Source of the DNA: Streptomyces antibioticus
GTDB taxonomy: Bacteria > Actinomycetota > Actinomycetes > Streptomycetales > Streptomycetaceae
Reading direction: 5' to 3'
DNA length: 64,000 bases
NCBI RefSeq assembly: GCF_001514065.1
Contig: NZ_KQ948424.1
Coordinates: 593,568 to 657,567 of the forward strand
The notes beneath the pieces are model-generated. The model searched no databases, had not been told where the DNA came from, and was given only the letters and a program-made list of their open reading frames with translations. Shown piece by piece: positions 51,643 through 62,119 of this stretch. How positions within the stretch are numbered: position 1 is the stretch's first letter; every line of letters starts with the position of its first letter. The position numbers and the translations under genes were made by a program.

Positions 51643-53583
51643 TCACGCTCCCTTCTTGGTACGGCGTTCCGTCGGCTGGGTCACCCGGTCGAGCATCAGG
51701 CCGAGGCAGACGATCGCGGCACCGGCCACCAGACCGGTCGCGAGGTCGCCCTGGGCGAGGCCGAAGACGACGTCGTAGCCGAGGGCGCCACCGCCGACGA
51801 GGCCGCCGATGATGACGACGGCGAGGACCAGGACCACGCCCTGGTTGACGGCGAGCAGCAGGGCCGGTCGGGCGAGCGGGAGTTGGACCTGGCGCAGTTG
51901 CTGCCAGCTCGTGGCACCGAGGGAGCTGGAGGACTCCATCGCCGCCGCGTCGACCTGGCGCAGGCCCTGGGTGGTGATGCGGACGACGGCGGGCAGCGCG
52001 TAGACGACGGCCGCGGCGACGGCGGGGGCGCGGCCGACGCCGAAGAGGGCGACGACCGGGATGAGATAGACGAACTGCGGCATCGTCTGGAAGACGTCGA
52101 GGACGGGGCGCAGGGCGCGTTCGAGGCGGTCGCTGCGGGCCGCGGCGATGCCGGTCGCGAAGCCGATGACCAGGGTGACGGCGACGGCGGCGAGGACCTG
52201 GGAGAGGGTGTCGAGGGCCGGTGTCCACACGCCCAGGACGCCGATGGCGGCCATGACGAGGACCGCGGTGAGCGCGGTCTGCCAGGTGCCGATCAGCCAG
52301 GCCAGCGCGGCGACCAGCAGCAGCACCGACCACCAGGGCAGCCAGGTCAGTCCGTCCCGGAGCGGGTTGAGCACCCAGGTGGTGAAGTGGGCGGCCCAGT
52401 CGGCGGTGCCGCCGATGACGGGGACGCCGGAGTAGAGGTGGGCGGTCATCCAGTCGACGGCGCGGTTGACGGGCTCGGCGATCCGAACGGTCCAGGCGTC
52501 GGGCCAGTCGAGGCGGCCCATGAGACGTCCGGCGACGGCGATCGCGAGGGCGGCGACGAGGGCGTACAGCCATCCGGTGCGGCGCGGCTCGGCGGACGTG
52601 GAGCCGTTGCCCGCCGCTCCGGTGACGCGGTCCAGGACGACGGCCAGCAGCACGATCGGGATGCCGGCGGCGAGGGCGGCGCCGACGTCGACGGAGGCGA
52701 GCGCCTGGTAGACGCGGTCGCCGAGGCCGCCGGCGCCGATGACCGACGCGATGACCGCCATCGACAGGGCCATCATGATCGTCTGGTTGAGGCCGAGGAG
52801 GAGTTCCTTGCGGGCCAGCGGGATACGGGCGGTGAGCAGGCCCTGGCGGGCGGTCGCGCCCAGGGACCGCACGGCCTCCAGCACCTCCTTGTCGGCGCCG
52901 CGCAGGCCGAGCGCGGTGAGGCGGGCCATGGGCGGGGCGGCGTAGACGACCGTGGCGAGGACGGCGGCGGGGACGCCCATGCCGAAGACCAGGACGACGG
53001 GGAGGAGGTAGGCGTAGGCCGGGAGGACCTGCATGGTGTCGAGGACCGGGCGCAGGGCCCGGTTCAGGCGGTCCGAGAGTCCGCCGGCCAGCCCGAGCAG
53101 CGCGCCCACGACGACGGACGCGGCGACGGCCACGACCATCAGGGCCAGGGTCTGCATGGTCGGCACCCACATGCCCAGCCAGCCGCAGGTGAGGAACGCG
53201 GCCACCGTGCCCAGGGCGAGGCGCAGTCCCGCGACCCGCCAGGCCACGAGGGCGCCCAGGGCCGTCACGCCGGCCCAGCCGGCCGCGAGTAGCACCAGGT
53301 AGACGGCTCGTACGGCCAGCACGATCGCGTTGCTGACGTGGCCGAAGAAGTAGAGGAAGAGGGGGTGGGTGTCGCGGTTGTCGACGATCCAGGTGCTGGC
53401 CTCGGTGAGGGGCTTGGTGAGGTCGACGGTCAGGGCGTCCGGCCAGGCGCCGCCGGTCCAACGGGCGTTGGCCAGCGGGACGAGGACGGCGGCGGCCAGG
53501 GCGAGCAGCCCGAGCTTGTGGACGGCGCGGTGTTTGAGGACCGCGGGCAGGGTGCGCGGGGAGAAGACGGTGATCGCTGCCAT
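51643..53583 (-). CDS. Fused double-permease subunit of glycine-betaine ABC transporter
   Basis: The protein has 646 residues from ATG 53583, with AAGGAGG upstream. It contains two complete permease domains in tandem, each ending with a similar block: ALGLRGADKEVLEAVRSLGA with LARKELLLGLNQTIMMALSM, and TQGLRQVDAAAMESSSSLGA with LARPALLLAVNQGVVLVLAV. Both halves keep the EAA-type ATPase-coupling loop. In many relatives these are a single gene product that dimerises; here the two halves are fused. The start overlaps the ATPase stop. Confidence 0.92.
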   Translation of the reverse strand: MAAITVFSPRTLPAVLKHRAVHKLGLLALAAAVLVPLANARWTGGAWPDALTVDLTKPLTEASTWIVDNRDTHPLFLYFFGHVSNAIVLAVRAVYLVLLAAGWAGVTALGALVAWRVAGLRLALGTVAAFLTCGWLGMWVPTMQTLALMVVAVAASVVVGALLGLAGGLSDRLNRALRPVLDTMQVLPAYAYLLPVVLVFGMGVPAAVLATVVYAAPPMARLTALGLRGADKEVLEAVRSLGATARQGLLTARIPLARKELLLGLNQTIMMALSMAVIASVIGAGGLGDRVYQALASVDVGAALAAGIPIVLLAVVLDRVTGAAGNGSTSAEPRRTGWLYALVAALAIAVAGRLMGRLDWPDAWTVRIAEPVNRAVDWMTAHLYSGVPVIGGTADWAAHFTTWVLNPLRDGLTWLPWWSVLLLVAALAWLIGTWQTALTAVLVMAAIGVLGVWTPALDTLSQVLAAVAVTLVIGFATGIAAARSDRLERALRPVLDVFQTMPQFVYLIPVVALFGVGRAPAVAAAVVYALPAVVRITTQGLRQVDAAAMESSSSLGATSWQQLRQVQLPLARPALLLAVNQGVVLVLAVVIIGGLVGGGALGYDVVFGLAQGDLATGLVAGAAIVCLGLMLDRVTQPTERRTKKGA

Positions 53584-54638
53584 CAGACCGCCTCCTTCGC
53601 CGTTCCGGCCACCACCCCGAGCAGCCCGTCGGCGTCCACCACCCCGAGGCACCGCCCCTCGTCCACGACTCGTGCGGGCTCGCCCGCGCGGGCCACGGCC
53701 TCGATCGCCTCCGAGACCGTGGCGTCCGGTGCCACCGCCGGGCCGGTGACCGCGTCGCCGTCCGTGGGCGTGCGCATCGCCGTCCGTACCGTCAGGACCT
53801 GCTCGCGCGGTACGTCACGGACGAACTCGCGGACGTAGTCGTCGGCCGGGGAGCCCACGATCTCCTCCGGGGTGCCCAGTTGGACCACCTTGCCGTCGCG
53901 CATCAGGGCGATGCGGTCGCCCAGCTTCAGGGCCTCGCTGAGGTCGTGCGTGATGAAGACCATCGTGCGGCCCTCCTCGCGGTGCAGGCGGACGACCTCC
54001 TCCTGCATGTCCCGGCGGATCAGCGGGTCGAGCGCGCTGAAGGGCTCGTCGAAGAGAAGGACCTCCGGGTCCACCGCCAACGCCCGGGCGAGGCCGACGC
54101 GTTGGCGCTGGCCGCCGGAGAGCTGGCTGGGCCTGCGCTGTTCCATGCCCTCCAGGCCGACCTTGGCGACGACCTCGGCCGCGCGCGCCCGGCGTTCCGC
54201 CTTGCCCAGGCCCTGGATCTCCAGGCCATAGGCGACGTTGTCGAGGACCGTGCGGTGCGGGAGGAGGCCGAAGTGCTGGAAGACCATGGCGGCGCGGTGG
54301 CGGCGCAGTTCGCGCAGGCGGGGCTTGTCCATGGCGCGGACGTCCTCACCGTCGATGGCGAGGGTGCCGGCGGTCGGCTCGATGAGCCGGGTCAGACAGC
54401 GCACCAGCGTGGACTTGCCCGACCCGGACAGGCCCATCACCACGAAGACCTCGCCCTTGCGGACGTCGAAGGAGACGTCCCGGACGGCGGCGGTGCAGCC
54501 GGTGCGGGCGCGCAGGTCGGCCGGGTCGAGGGCGGTGAGTTCGGGATCGGCGGGGATCCGGTCGGCCTTCGGACCGAAGACCTTCCAGAGCCCGTTCACG
54601 GAGAAGACAGGGGTCTCGGCGAGAACAGCTTCACTCAT
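53583..54638 (-). CDS. ABC transporter ATPase for glycine betaine
   Basis: The protein has 351 residues. The Walker A motif is GLSGSGKST, the signature is [15 protein letters not shown], and Walker B is [11 protein letters not shown]. The switch His is in [12 protein letters not shown]-terminal segment of about 90 residues beyond the ATPase looks like a partial CBS pair ([20 protein letters not shown]). In related OpuA systems such a domain senses ionic strength. It powers the fused permease encoded next, whose start overlaps its stop. Its own start overlaps the stop of the GMC oxidoreductase gene. Confidence 0.94.
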   Translation of the reverse strand: MSEAVLAETPVFSVNGLWKVFGPKADRIPADPELTALDPADLRARTGCTAAVRDVSFDVRKGEVFVVMGLSGSGKSTLVRCLTRLIEPTAGTLAIDGEDVRAMDKPRLRELRRHRAAMVFQHFGLLPHRTVLDNVAYGLEIQGLGKAERRARAAEVVAKVGLEGMEQRRPSQLSGGQRQRVGLARALAVDPEVLLFDEPFSALDPLIRRDMQEEVVRLHREEGRTMVFITHDLSEALKLGDRIALMRDGKVVQLGTPEEIVGSPADDYVREFVRDVPREQVLTVRTAMRTPTDGDAVTGPAVAPDATVSEAIEAVARAGEPARVVDEGRCLGVVDADGLLGVVAGTAKEAV

Positions 54639-56167
54639 CAGGCACCGCCTCCGATCAGGTCCACGGCTTTCTCACCGACCATGAGCACCCCGATCATCGG
54701 GTTCACGGCCGTCATCGTCGGGAAGACCGACGCGTCGGCGATCCGGATGCCGTCCAGGCCACGGATGCGCAACTCGGGGTCGACCACGGCGAGTTCGTCG
54801 TCCACGGCGCCCATACGGCAGGTGCCCGCCGGGTGGTACACGGTGTGGGCGACCTTGCGGGCGTACTCGCTCAGTTCCTCGTCACCGGTGATGTCCGGCC
54901 CCGGGCACACCTCGCGCTTCAGCCAGCCCGCCAGCGGCTCGGTCCGCGCGATCTCGCGGGCGATGCGGATGCCGTCGACCAGGGTGCGGGCGTCGTAGTC
55001 GTCCTCGTCGGTGAAGTAGCGGAAGTCCAGGGCCGGTTTGACCGACGGGTCGGCGCTGATCAGGTAGAGGCGGCCGCGGCTCTTCGGCTTGGGGATGTTC
55101 GGGGTCATCGAGACTCCGTACGCGGGCCGTTCGTAGCCCAGTCGCTCGGGGTTGTCGGTGAAGGGGACCTGGTAGAAGTGGAACATCAGGTCCGGGCCGG
55201 GGTGTTCGGGGTCGCGGCGGACGAACAGGCCCGCGTCGGAGTCCATCGCGGAGTTCTCCGGGATGGGGCCGTTCGTCTCCCAGACGATGACCGACTCGGG
55301 GTGGTCGAGGAGGTTCTCGCCGACTCCCGGCAGGTCGTGCACGACGGGTATGCCGAGGGCGTCGAGGTCACGGGCGGGGCCGATGCCCGAGTGCAGCAGG
55401 AGCCGGGGTGAGTCGACGGCGCCCGCGCACAGCAGCACCTCGTTCCGGGCGCGTACGACGAACTCCTCGCCGTCCTTGGCGCGGACATGGACGCCGCGGG
55501 CGCGCGTGCCGTCGAGGTCGAGCCGGTACGCCCAGGTCTCCAGCAGGATCGTGAGGTTGGGGCGTTCGTCCATCACCGGGTGCAGATAGGCCACGGACGC
55601 CGAGGACCGCTTGTTGTTCTCGGGGTGGTAGGCGAGGTCGAAGAAGCCGACGCCGTCGTCGAAGGGCCGCCGGTTGAAGCCCTCCACGCGCGGCACGCCC
55701 GTCGCCTTCTGCGCGGCGTCGACGAAGTCGCGGGCGATGGCGTTCCGGTCCTTCTCGTCGACGGGGACGATGTTGTTGAGCAGCCGCGCGTAGTACGCCT
55801 CCATCGGCACCGCACCCCAGCCCTTGGCGCCGTTCGCCTCCCACTCGTCCCAGTCGGACGGCAGCGGCTTGAAGGAGATCAGGGTGTTGTGCGAGGAGCA
55901 GCCGCCCAGGACCCGGGCGCGGCTGTGCCGGATGTGGGAGTTGCCGCGGGGCTGCTCGACCGTCGGGTAGTCGTAGTCGAGGTCGCCGCCGAGGAGGCCC
56001 ATCCAGCGGCGCAGGGTGAGGACGTCCTCGCGGTCGACGTCACTGGGGCCGCCCTCGATGACGGCGACGGTGACGTCGGGGTTCTCGGTGAGGCGGGAGG
56101 CGATGACGGAACCGGCGGTGCCGCCGCCTATGACGACATAGTCGTAGACATGATTGTTCTCTGGCAT
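54638..56167 (-). CDS. betA: GMC-family choline dehydrogenase
   Basis: The protein has 509 residues. FAD motif [20 protein letters not shown] is followed by [14 protein letters not shown] and the GMC signature [19 protein letters not shown]. The catalytic His is in [13 protein letters not shown] and the conserved Asn in [13 protein letters not shown]. It oxidises choline toward betaine aldehyde. Placement between betaine aldehyde dehydrogenase and a betaine ABC transporter supports this substrate, though other alcohols cannot be excluded. The stop overlaps the start of the ATPase gene. Confidence 0.9.
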   Translation of the reverse strand: MPENNHVYDYVVIGGGTAGSVIASRLTENPDVTVAVIEGGPSDVDREDVLTLRRWMGLLGGDLDYDYPTVEQPRGNSHIRHSRARVLGGCSSHNTLISFKPLPSDWDEWEANGAKGWGAVPMEAYYARLLNNIVPVDEKDRNAIARDFVDAAQKATGVPRVEGFNRRPFDDGVGFFDLAYHPENNKRSSASVAYLHPVMDERPNLTILLETWAYRLDLDGTRARGVHVRAKDGEEFVVRARNEVLLCAGAVDSPRLLLHSGIGPARDLDALGIPVVHDLPGVGENLLDHPESVIVWETNGPIPENSAMDSDAGLFVRRDPEHPGPDLMFHFYQVPFTDNPERLGYERPAYGVSMTPNIPKPKSRGRLYLISADPSVKPALDFRYFTDEDDYDARTLVDGIRIAREIARTEPLAGWLKREVCPGPDITGDEELSEYARKVAHTVYHPAGTCRMGAVDDELAVVDPELRIRGLDGIRIADASVFPTMTAVNPMIGVLMVGEKAVDLIGGGA

Positions 56168-56252
56168 GGGGGTACTCCTGAAGCGTGGGGGGGCGGGGGT
56201 CGGCCTGCGAGCCGGCGGAGGGTCGGCCTGCGAACGGCGAACAGCGGGCGGC

Positions 56253-57752
56253 TCAGCCGGCGAACCAGCGGACCGGCTTCGGCGCGAGGTTCTGGTAGAC
56301 GTGCTTGCTCTCGCGGTACTCGGCGAGCCCGGCGGGGCCCAGTTCGCGACCCGTCCCGCTCTTGCCGAAGCCGCCCCACTCCGCCTGCGGGAGATAGGGG
56401 TGGAAGTCGTTGATCCAGACGGTGCCGTGCCGCAGCCGCCCGGCGACGCGGCGGGCGCGGCCCGCGTCGGCGGTCCAGACGGCGCCGGCGAGGCCGTACT
56501 CGGTGTCGTTGGCGAGGAACACCGCCTCGTCCTCCGTACGGAAGGTCTCGACGGTGAGGACCGGGCCGAAGACCTCCTCGCGGACGACCTTCATCTCGCG
56601 GTGGCAGGCGTCGAGGACGGTCGGCTCGTAGAAGTAGCCCTCGCCGAGCCCCTCCGGCCGCTTGCCGCCCGTGCGCAGCACCGCGCCCTCCGCGAGCGCC
56701 GAGGCGATGTACGCCTCGACCTTGTCGCGCTGCTGCCCGGAGACGAGCGGGCCGCACTCGACGCCGTCGTCGGTGCCGCGGCCCAGCCTGATCCGGCTTG
56801 CCCGGGCGGCGAGTTCGGCGACGAAGCGCTCGCGCACCGACTCCTCGACGATCAGGCGGCCGCCCGCCGAGCAGACCTGGCCGCTGTGGATGAAGGCCGC
56901 GTTGAGGGCCTGGTCGACGGCAGTGTCGAAGCCCTCCTCGGTGGCGCAGGCGTCGGCGAAGACGACGTTGGGGTTCTTGCCGCCGAGTTCCAGGGCGACC
57001 TTCTTGACCGAAGGGGCCGCGGCCTGCGCCACCTTGGTGCCGCTCACCAGGCCGCCGGTGAAGGAGACGAGGTCGACGTCGGGGTGCTCGGCGAGCCGGG
57101 CGCCGACCGAGGCGCCGGGCCCGGTGACGATGTTGGCGACCCCGGCCGGGAGACCCGCCTCGACCAGCAGCTCGATCAGGGCGACGGTCGTCAGCGGGGT
57201 GATCTCGCTGGGCTTGACGACGAAGGTGTTCCCCGCCGCGAGCGCCGGGGCGATCTTCCAACTGGCCTGGAGGAGCGGGTAGTTCCACGGGGTGATGAGG
57301 GCGCATACCCCCACCGGCTCGTGCACCACGACGCTGTGGATGTCGGGCGAACCCGCGTCGACGACCCGGCCGCCGGACTCGGCGGCGACGAGCCCGGCGA
57401 AGTAGCGGAAGGCGTCGGCGACACAGTCGATGTCGATGCGGCCCTCTTCCAGCGTCTTGCCCGCGTCGCGGCTCTCCAGCAGGCCGAGCCGTTCGCGGTC
57501 GCGCATGAGGAGGTCGGCGACGCGGTAGAGGAGGGCGGCGCGCTCGGCGACCGGGGTGCGTGGCCAGTCGCCGTGGTCGAAGGCCTGCCGGGCGGCGGCG
57601 ACGGCCAGGTCGGTGTCCTTCTCGTCCCCCTCGGCGACGACGGCGAAGGGCTGCGCGTCCGCGGGGTCGATGATGTCGCGGGTCGCGCCGGAGAGGGCTG
57701 CGCGCCACTCGCCGCCCGCGTGGATCGTCTGCTGGGCCTGCTGTCCGGCCAT
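56253..57752 (-). CDS. betB: Betaine aldehyde dehydrogenase
   Basis: The protein has 499 residues. The catalytic Cys lies in IHSGQVCSAGGRL and the general-base Glu in ALELGGKNPNVVF. The coenzyme region includes ITPWNYPLLQASWKIAPALA and GPGASVGARLAEHPDVDL. It oxidises betaine aldehyde to glycine betaine with NAD. It is the first gene of the operon betB-betA-ATPase-permease-binding protein, with 85 bp before betA. The 227-bp region upstream (57753-57979) probably holds the operon promoter. Confidence 0.9.
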   Translation of the reverse strand: MAGQQAQQTIHAGGEWRAALSGATRDIIDPADAQPFAVVAEGDEKDTDLAVAAARQAFDHGDWPRTPVAERAALLYRVADLLMRDRERLGLLESRDAGKTLEEGRIDIDCVADAFRYFAGLVAAESGGRVVDAGSPDIHSVVVHEPVGVCALITPWNYPLLQASWKIAPALAAGNTFVVKPSEITPLTTVALIELLVEAGLPAGVANIVTGPGASVGARLAEHPDVDLVSFTGGLVSGTKVAQAAAPSVKKVALELGGKNPNVVFADACATEEGFDTAVDQALNAAFIHSGQVCSAGGRLIVEESVRERFVAELAARASRIRLGRGTDDGVECGPLVSGQQRDKVEAYIASALAEGAVLRTGGKRPEGLGEGYFYEPTVLDACHREMKVVREEVFGPVLTVETFRTEDEAVFLANDTEYGLAGAVWTADAGRARRVAGRLRHGTVWINDFHPYLPQAEWGGFGKSGTGRELGPAGLAEYRESKHVYQNLAPKPVRWFAG

Positions 57753-57979
57753 GATCGGTGTTGCCTTCCGTTCCTGTTCCGTTCCCCTGAGTCACACGGG
57801 TGTCACCCAGCGGGACCGTCACCGCCTGCCCTCGGCCTTGCATTGCATGCGCAATCGAGGCTGGAAAGTGCTCCGCATCACTGAACATGCGGGCAAATAG
57901 GGCGAATCGTACGCTGGGAACGGGCCTGCGTGTGGCGGCCACCACAGCGGCCACCCTGTGCGCACCCCGGAGGTGACGC
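57753..57979. promoter_or_regulatory. Divergent control region of the betaine operon and a secreted protein gene
   Basis: The region holds an inverted repeat ATTGC-ATGC-GCAAT (57842-57855), a hairpin GGGT-GTC-ACCC (57805-57815), and two copies of GCGGCCACC. A short ORF of 29 codons at 57887..57976 ends inside the ribosome-binding site of the gene at 57980. No assigned -35/-10. Confidence 0.35.
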
Positions 57980-58726
57980 ATGACAGGAAAAGCACTCGCC
58001 TGTGTGGCGGCGGCGCTGCTGCTCTCACCGGTCCTCATCGCCGCGGACGACGGCGACGACCTGACCGCGCGGCAACTCGCCGACCAGGCGAAGGACAACC
58101 TCCTTCACGCGAAGTCCGTCCATCTGAAGCTGACCGACCGCAGCACCGACACACGGACCAGTACCACCGAGCCGACCTCGACGGAGCTCGCCCTCGACCA
58201 GGACGGCAACTGCGTGGGCTCGATGGAGATGGGGGCGCGCGGCGGCAGCGTGGAGATCGTCAAACAGGGCGACGAGGTGTGGATGAAGCCGGACGCCGAC
58301 TTCTGGAAGGCCCAGGTGCCGGGCGGCCAGGGCGACGCGGTCGCCGAGCTCTTCAAGAACCGCTACATCCACGGCTCCACGAGCGACGCCATACTCAAGG
58401 GCATGGCCGACACCTGCGATCTGACCTCCTTCCAGAAGGAGGTCGCGGGCGACAAGAACGGCGCGACGGCCCTGACGAAGGGCGACGAGACGACCGTGGG
58501 CGGGACGAAGGTCATCCCTCTCAAGGGCACGGAGGACGGCAAAAAGGAAGTCCTGTACGTCACTTCGGACTCCCCGCACCGACTGGTGAAGGCCACTCAG
58601 CGCGGCGGCGGCACCGACCTGACGCTGACCTTCACGGACTACGACGAGCCGGTGCCGACGGCCACGCCCTCCGCGGACGAGTCGGTGGACGTGGGGAAGC
58701 TTCAGGAGGAGCTGCAGGGCGTGTGA
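57980..58726 (+). CDS. Secreted LolA/LppX-like protein
   Basis: The protein has 248 residues from ATG 57980, with GGAGGTGACGC upstream. A signal peptide (TGKALACVAAALLLSPVLIA) has no lipobox Cys at the cleavage site. The mature domain has the beta-alpha pattern of lipid-binding LolA/LppX-type proteins: LADQAKDNLLHAKSVHLKLT, LALDQDGNCVGSMEM, VEIVKQGDEVWMKPDADFWK, TTVGGTKVIPLKG and LYVTSDSPHRLVKATQ. The two cysteines (GNCVG, DTCDL) may form a disulfide. It probably carries or senses a lipid at the cell surface. It is divergent from the betaine operon. Confidence 0.75.
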   Translation: MTGKALACVAAALLLSPVLIAADDGDDLTARQLADQAKDNLLHAKSVHLKLTDRSTDTRTSTTEPTSTELALDQDGNCVGSMEMGARGGSVEIVKQGDEVWMKPDADFWKAQVPGGQGDAVAELFKNRYIHGSTSDAILKGMADTCDLTSFQKEVAGDKNGATALTKGDETTVGGTKVIPLKGTEDGKKEVLYVTSDSPHRLVKATQRGGGTDLTLTFTDYDEPVPTATPSADESVDVGKLQEELQGV

Positions 58727-58781
58727 CGAACGCCGAAGGCCCTCGAAGAACTCCGCCGCAGCCATGGACGTTCGGCAATTC

Positions 58782-58799
58782 CTTTGACTAAAGTCAAAG
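58782..58799. promoter_or_regulatory. Perfect palindrome next to the MarR-GNAT start
   Basis: CTTTGACTAAAGTCAAAG is an 8-bp inverted repeat with a 2-bp centre, ending 4 bp before ATG 58804. A symmetric site there fits binding by a dimeric MarR-type protein that represses its own gene. Confidence 0.75.
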
Positions 58800-58803
58800 A
58801 ACT

Positions 58804-59685
58804 ATGAACCCAGTGTCAGCGGACCACATCACCACCCTCCGCCGGTTCAACCGCTACTTCACCCGCCGGATCGGCGTCCTCGACGACCACTACCTCGGCC
58901 AGGACCGCCCCCTCGGCGAGGCCCGGCTGCTGTTCGAGATCGGGGACGGGGCCTCCCTGCGCGAGCTGCGCACCCGCCTCGGCCTGGACGCCGGCTACCT
59001 GAGCCGGATGGCGAAGGCCCTGGAGGGGCAGGGCCTGGTCCGGCTGAGCGCGCACCCCGCCGACAACCGGCTGCGGATGGTCGAACCCACCCCCGCCGGG
59101 CGGGCCGAGCTGACGGAGCAGAACCGGCGGGCGAACGCCTTCGCCGCCGGCCTCCTCGAAGGCCTCACCGCCGAGCAGCGCGTCGAGCTGACCGGAGCCA
59201 TGGCCACCGCCCAGCGTCTGCTGCGCCTCGCGGCCATCACCGTCACCCTCGTCGACGGCGCCGCCCCGGACGCCCGCGCCTGTCTGGACGCCTACGCCGC
59301 CGACATCGACGCCCGCTTCCCCGAGGGCTTCGACAAGTCCGACCTCGTCGGCCCGGAGGAGGTGTCCGGTGCGGCGGGCGCGTTCTTCGTGGCGTACGAG
59401 GAGGGCCGCCCGGTCGGCTGCGGGGCGCTGCGCCGCCTGGAGCCCGGCGTCGGCGAGCTCCGGCACGTGTGGGTGCACCGGGACGCCCGCCGCCTGGGCC
59501 TGGCCCGCCGGCTGCTCGCGGCGCTGGAGGCCGAGGCCACCGCGCGCGGCCTCACACTCCTGCGCCTCGACACGCACGCCACCCTCACCGAGGCGCAGGC
59601 GATGTACCGGGCGTGCGGGTACACGGAGATCCCGGCGTACGTGGACCACGTCTACGCCGACCACTGGTTCGAGAAGCGGCTGTAG
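58804..59685 (+). CDS. MarR-type DNA-binding domain fused to GNAT acetyltransferase
   Basis: The protein has 293 residues. The N-terminal half has a MarR winged helix-turn-helix (LRELRTRLGLDAGYLSRMAK, LVRLSAHPADNRLRMVEPTP). From about 150 a GNAT domain follows, with acetyl-CoA motif RRLGLARRLLAALEAEATAR and MYRACGYTEIPAYVDH. Such fusions couple gene control to an acetyltransferase, possibly of a drug or metabolite. The palindrome at 58782-58799 is its likely operator. The target of acetylation is unknown. Confidence 0.92.
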   Translation: MNPVSADHITTLRRFNRYFTRRIGVLDDHYLGQDRPLGEARLLFEIGDGASLRELRTRLGLDAGYLSRMAKALEGQGLVRLSAHPADNRLRMVEPTPAGRAELTEQNRRANAFAAGLLEGLTAEQRVELTGAMATAQRLLRLAAITVTLVDGAAPDARACLDAYAADIDARFPEGFDKSDLVGPEEVSGAAGAFFVAYEEGRPVGCGALRRLEPGVGELRHVWVHRDARRLGLARRLLAALEAEATARGLTLLRLDTHATLTEAQAMYRACGYTEIPAYVDHVYADHWFEKRL

Positions 59686-59720
59686 CCGCCTCCCGACCGG
59701 GCGAACCGAGGCCCGTACGC

Positions 59721-60692
59721 CTACGAACACACCTGTCCCGCAGGGCAGAACGAGCTCAGTGCCATGCTGAGCGGTTCGCGGACCTGGGCGGGGGACAGCG
59801 CCTCGGGTCCGCTCGCGCGGATCGCGTAGTACGTGCCGTCAGCCGCCTCGAAGCGATGGTCGATCACCTGCCGAGCGCCCTTGTCCTCGTCGTCGTAGCG
59901 GTAGGTGAGCTCCGACCAGCTGGTGTCCTCGTCGCGTTCGAGGGCCTGGTAGCCGGGCTGGCGGGCGAAGCCGAAGCCGGGGTCGTTCTCGGCCTGGTGC
60001 AGGGACTCGGCGGGGCTGTCCTCGGCCAGCCGGAAGATCTGCAACTGGCGGCCGTCGTCGGGGGCGTCGTAGAAGACCACCGGAGCCTTCTCGCCCTGCT
60101 TCTGTCTGCGGGTCCAGCCCTCGGGGACGACGATCGAATAGCCGACGGGGTCGTCGGCGAGGCGGTAACCGGGGGCGGGGGTGGGCGTGGTGGGGGTGGG
60201 AGACGCGGGCGGGGACTCCAGGGTCGTCACCGACGGGGTGGGCTCGAAGGTCGTCGGCTCGGGCGGCGACGTCGTGACGACCACGGTCGGGCCCGGCGTG
60301 GCATGGGCGCCCACCCCGCCGTCACGGGTCAGGAACCAGACCCCGGCACCGATCCCCGAGCCCAGCACGACCATCGCGGTGAGGATCACCAGCAGGCGGC
60401 GCGGGCCAGGGGACGGCGGCGGAGGCGGCTGGACATACGGCTGCGGCTGGATAGGGGGCGGCGGCTGGGGCGGGGGCGCCACCCACGGCGGTGTATACGA
60501 AGGAGGCGTGTATGACGGCGGTGTATACGACGGCGGTGTATACGACGTCTGTGTCTCCGCCGACGCCCACGGCGGCAAGCCGCCGACGCCGCTCTGCCCC
60601 TGCGCACCCCAGGCCGCCTGGCCCCTGTCCTCGCTGGGCTCGTGCTCGTCGGAACCGGAGCTGTAGCCGTTCCCGTGCCGTCCGTCGTTCAT
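59721..60692 (-). CDS. Proline-rich membrane protein with extracytoplasmic domain
   Basis: The protein has 323 residues. The cytoplasmic N-terminal 100 residues are Pro/Gln/Ser rich, including four SYTPP repeats from a 15-bp tandem DNA repeat (60487-60546), and are probably disordered. One transmembrane helix is near 103-123 (RRLLVILTAMVVLGSGIGAG). After a Pro/Thr linker comes an outside domain of about 150 residues (YSIVVPEGWTRRQKQGEKAP, LQIFRLAEDSPAESLHQAEN, YYAIRASGPEALSPAQVREP) that resembles serine/threonine-kinase-associated sensor domains in Streptomyces. There is no kinase domain. A terminator-like hairpin separates it from mdh. Confidence 0.75.
   Translation of the reverse strand: MNDGRHGNGYSSGSDEHEPSEDRGQAAWGAQGQSGVGGLPPWASAETQTSYTPPSYTPPSYTPPSYTPPWVAPPPQPPPPIQPQPYVQPPPPPSPGPRRLLVILTAMVVLGSGIGAGVWFLTRDGGVGAHATPGPTVVVTTSPPEPTTFEPTPSVTTLESPPASPTPTTPTPAPGYRLADDPVGYSIVVPEGWTRRQKQGEKAPVVFYDAPDDGRQLQIFRLAEDSPAESLHQAENDPGFGFARQPGYQALERDEDTSWSELTYRYDDEDKGARQVIDHRFEAADGTYYAIRASGPEALSPAQVREPLSMALSSFCPAGQVCS
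60487..60546 (-). repeat. Four-copy 15-bp tandem repeat encoding SYTPP
   Basis: Units start at 60487, 60502, 60517 and 60532. Three contain the GTATAC palindrome. It lies in the disordered N-terminal region of the membrane protein gene and keeps frame. Confidence 0.9.
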
Positions 60693-60753
60693 CGCGAACC
60701 ACCCGAATCACCTTGGCGCGTAACGTTCTTGACGGTAGCGGTGAAAACGGGCG

Positions 60754-60789
60754 CGGGCCCCGCCCCGGATGAAACCGGAACAGGGCCCG
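60754..60789 (-). terminator. Probable terminator after mdh
   Basis: CGGGCCC (60754-60760) and GGGCCCG (60783-60789) pair, with an inner CCGG/CCGG stem. The site is 29 bp past the mdh stop. No T-run follows. Confidence 0.5.
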
Positions 60790-60817
60790 TGCAGGCTTGT
60801 GACGCTCGGCGCGTGGC

Positions 60818-61900
<1,083 letters not shown>

Positions 61901-61970
61901 TCAGGCTATCGCGCATCCGGGATGCCGGACGTCCGGGTCCCTGTGGCCCACCCCACAAAGTCATGAAAGA

Positions 61971-62015
61971 GCGACGGCCGCCCGTCCGGGAGAGGTGGAA
62001 CGGGGCGGCCGCCGT
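61971..62015 (-). terminator. Terminator of the XRE-DUF2690 gene
   Basis: ACGGCCGCCCGT (61974-61985) pairs with ACGGGGCGGCCG (62000-62011) with one bulge. On the minus strand the stem is followed by CGCTCTTTC, a weak T-rich tail. It ends the transcript of the gene at 62120 before mdh begins. Confidence 0.6.
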
Positions 62016-62119
62016 ATGGGGGTACCGACTTGGCCGGACTCCCGTGGGGGTACGGTTCGCGTGCCCACGATTCGTCCGGCCATGCCTGCGGCCCCGAAAT
62101 TCTTTTCAGCCGCGGGCGG

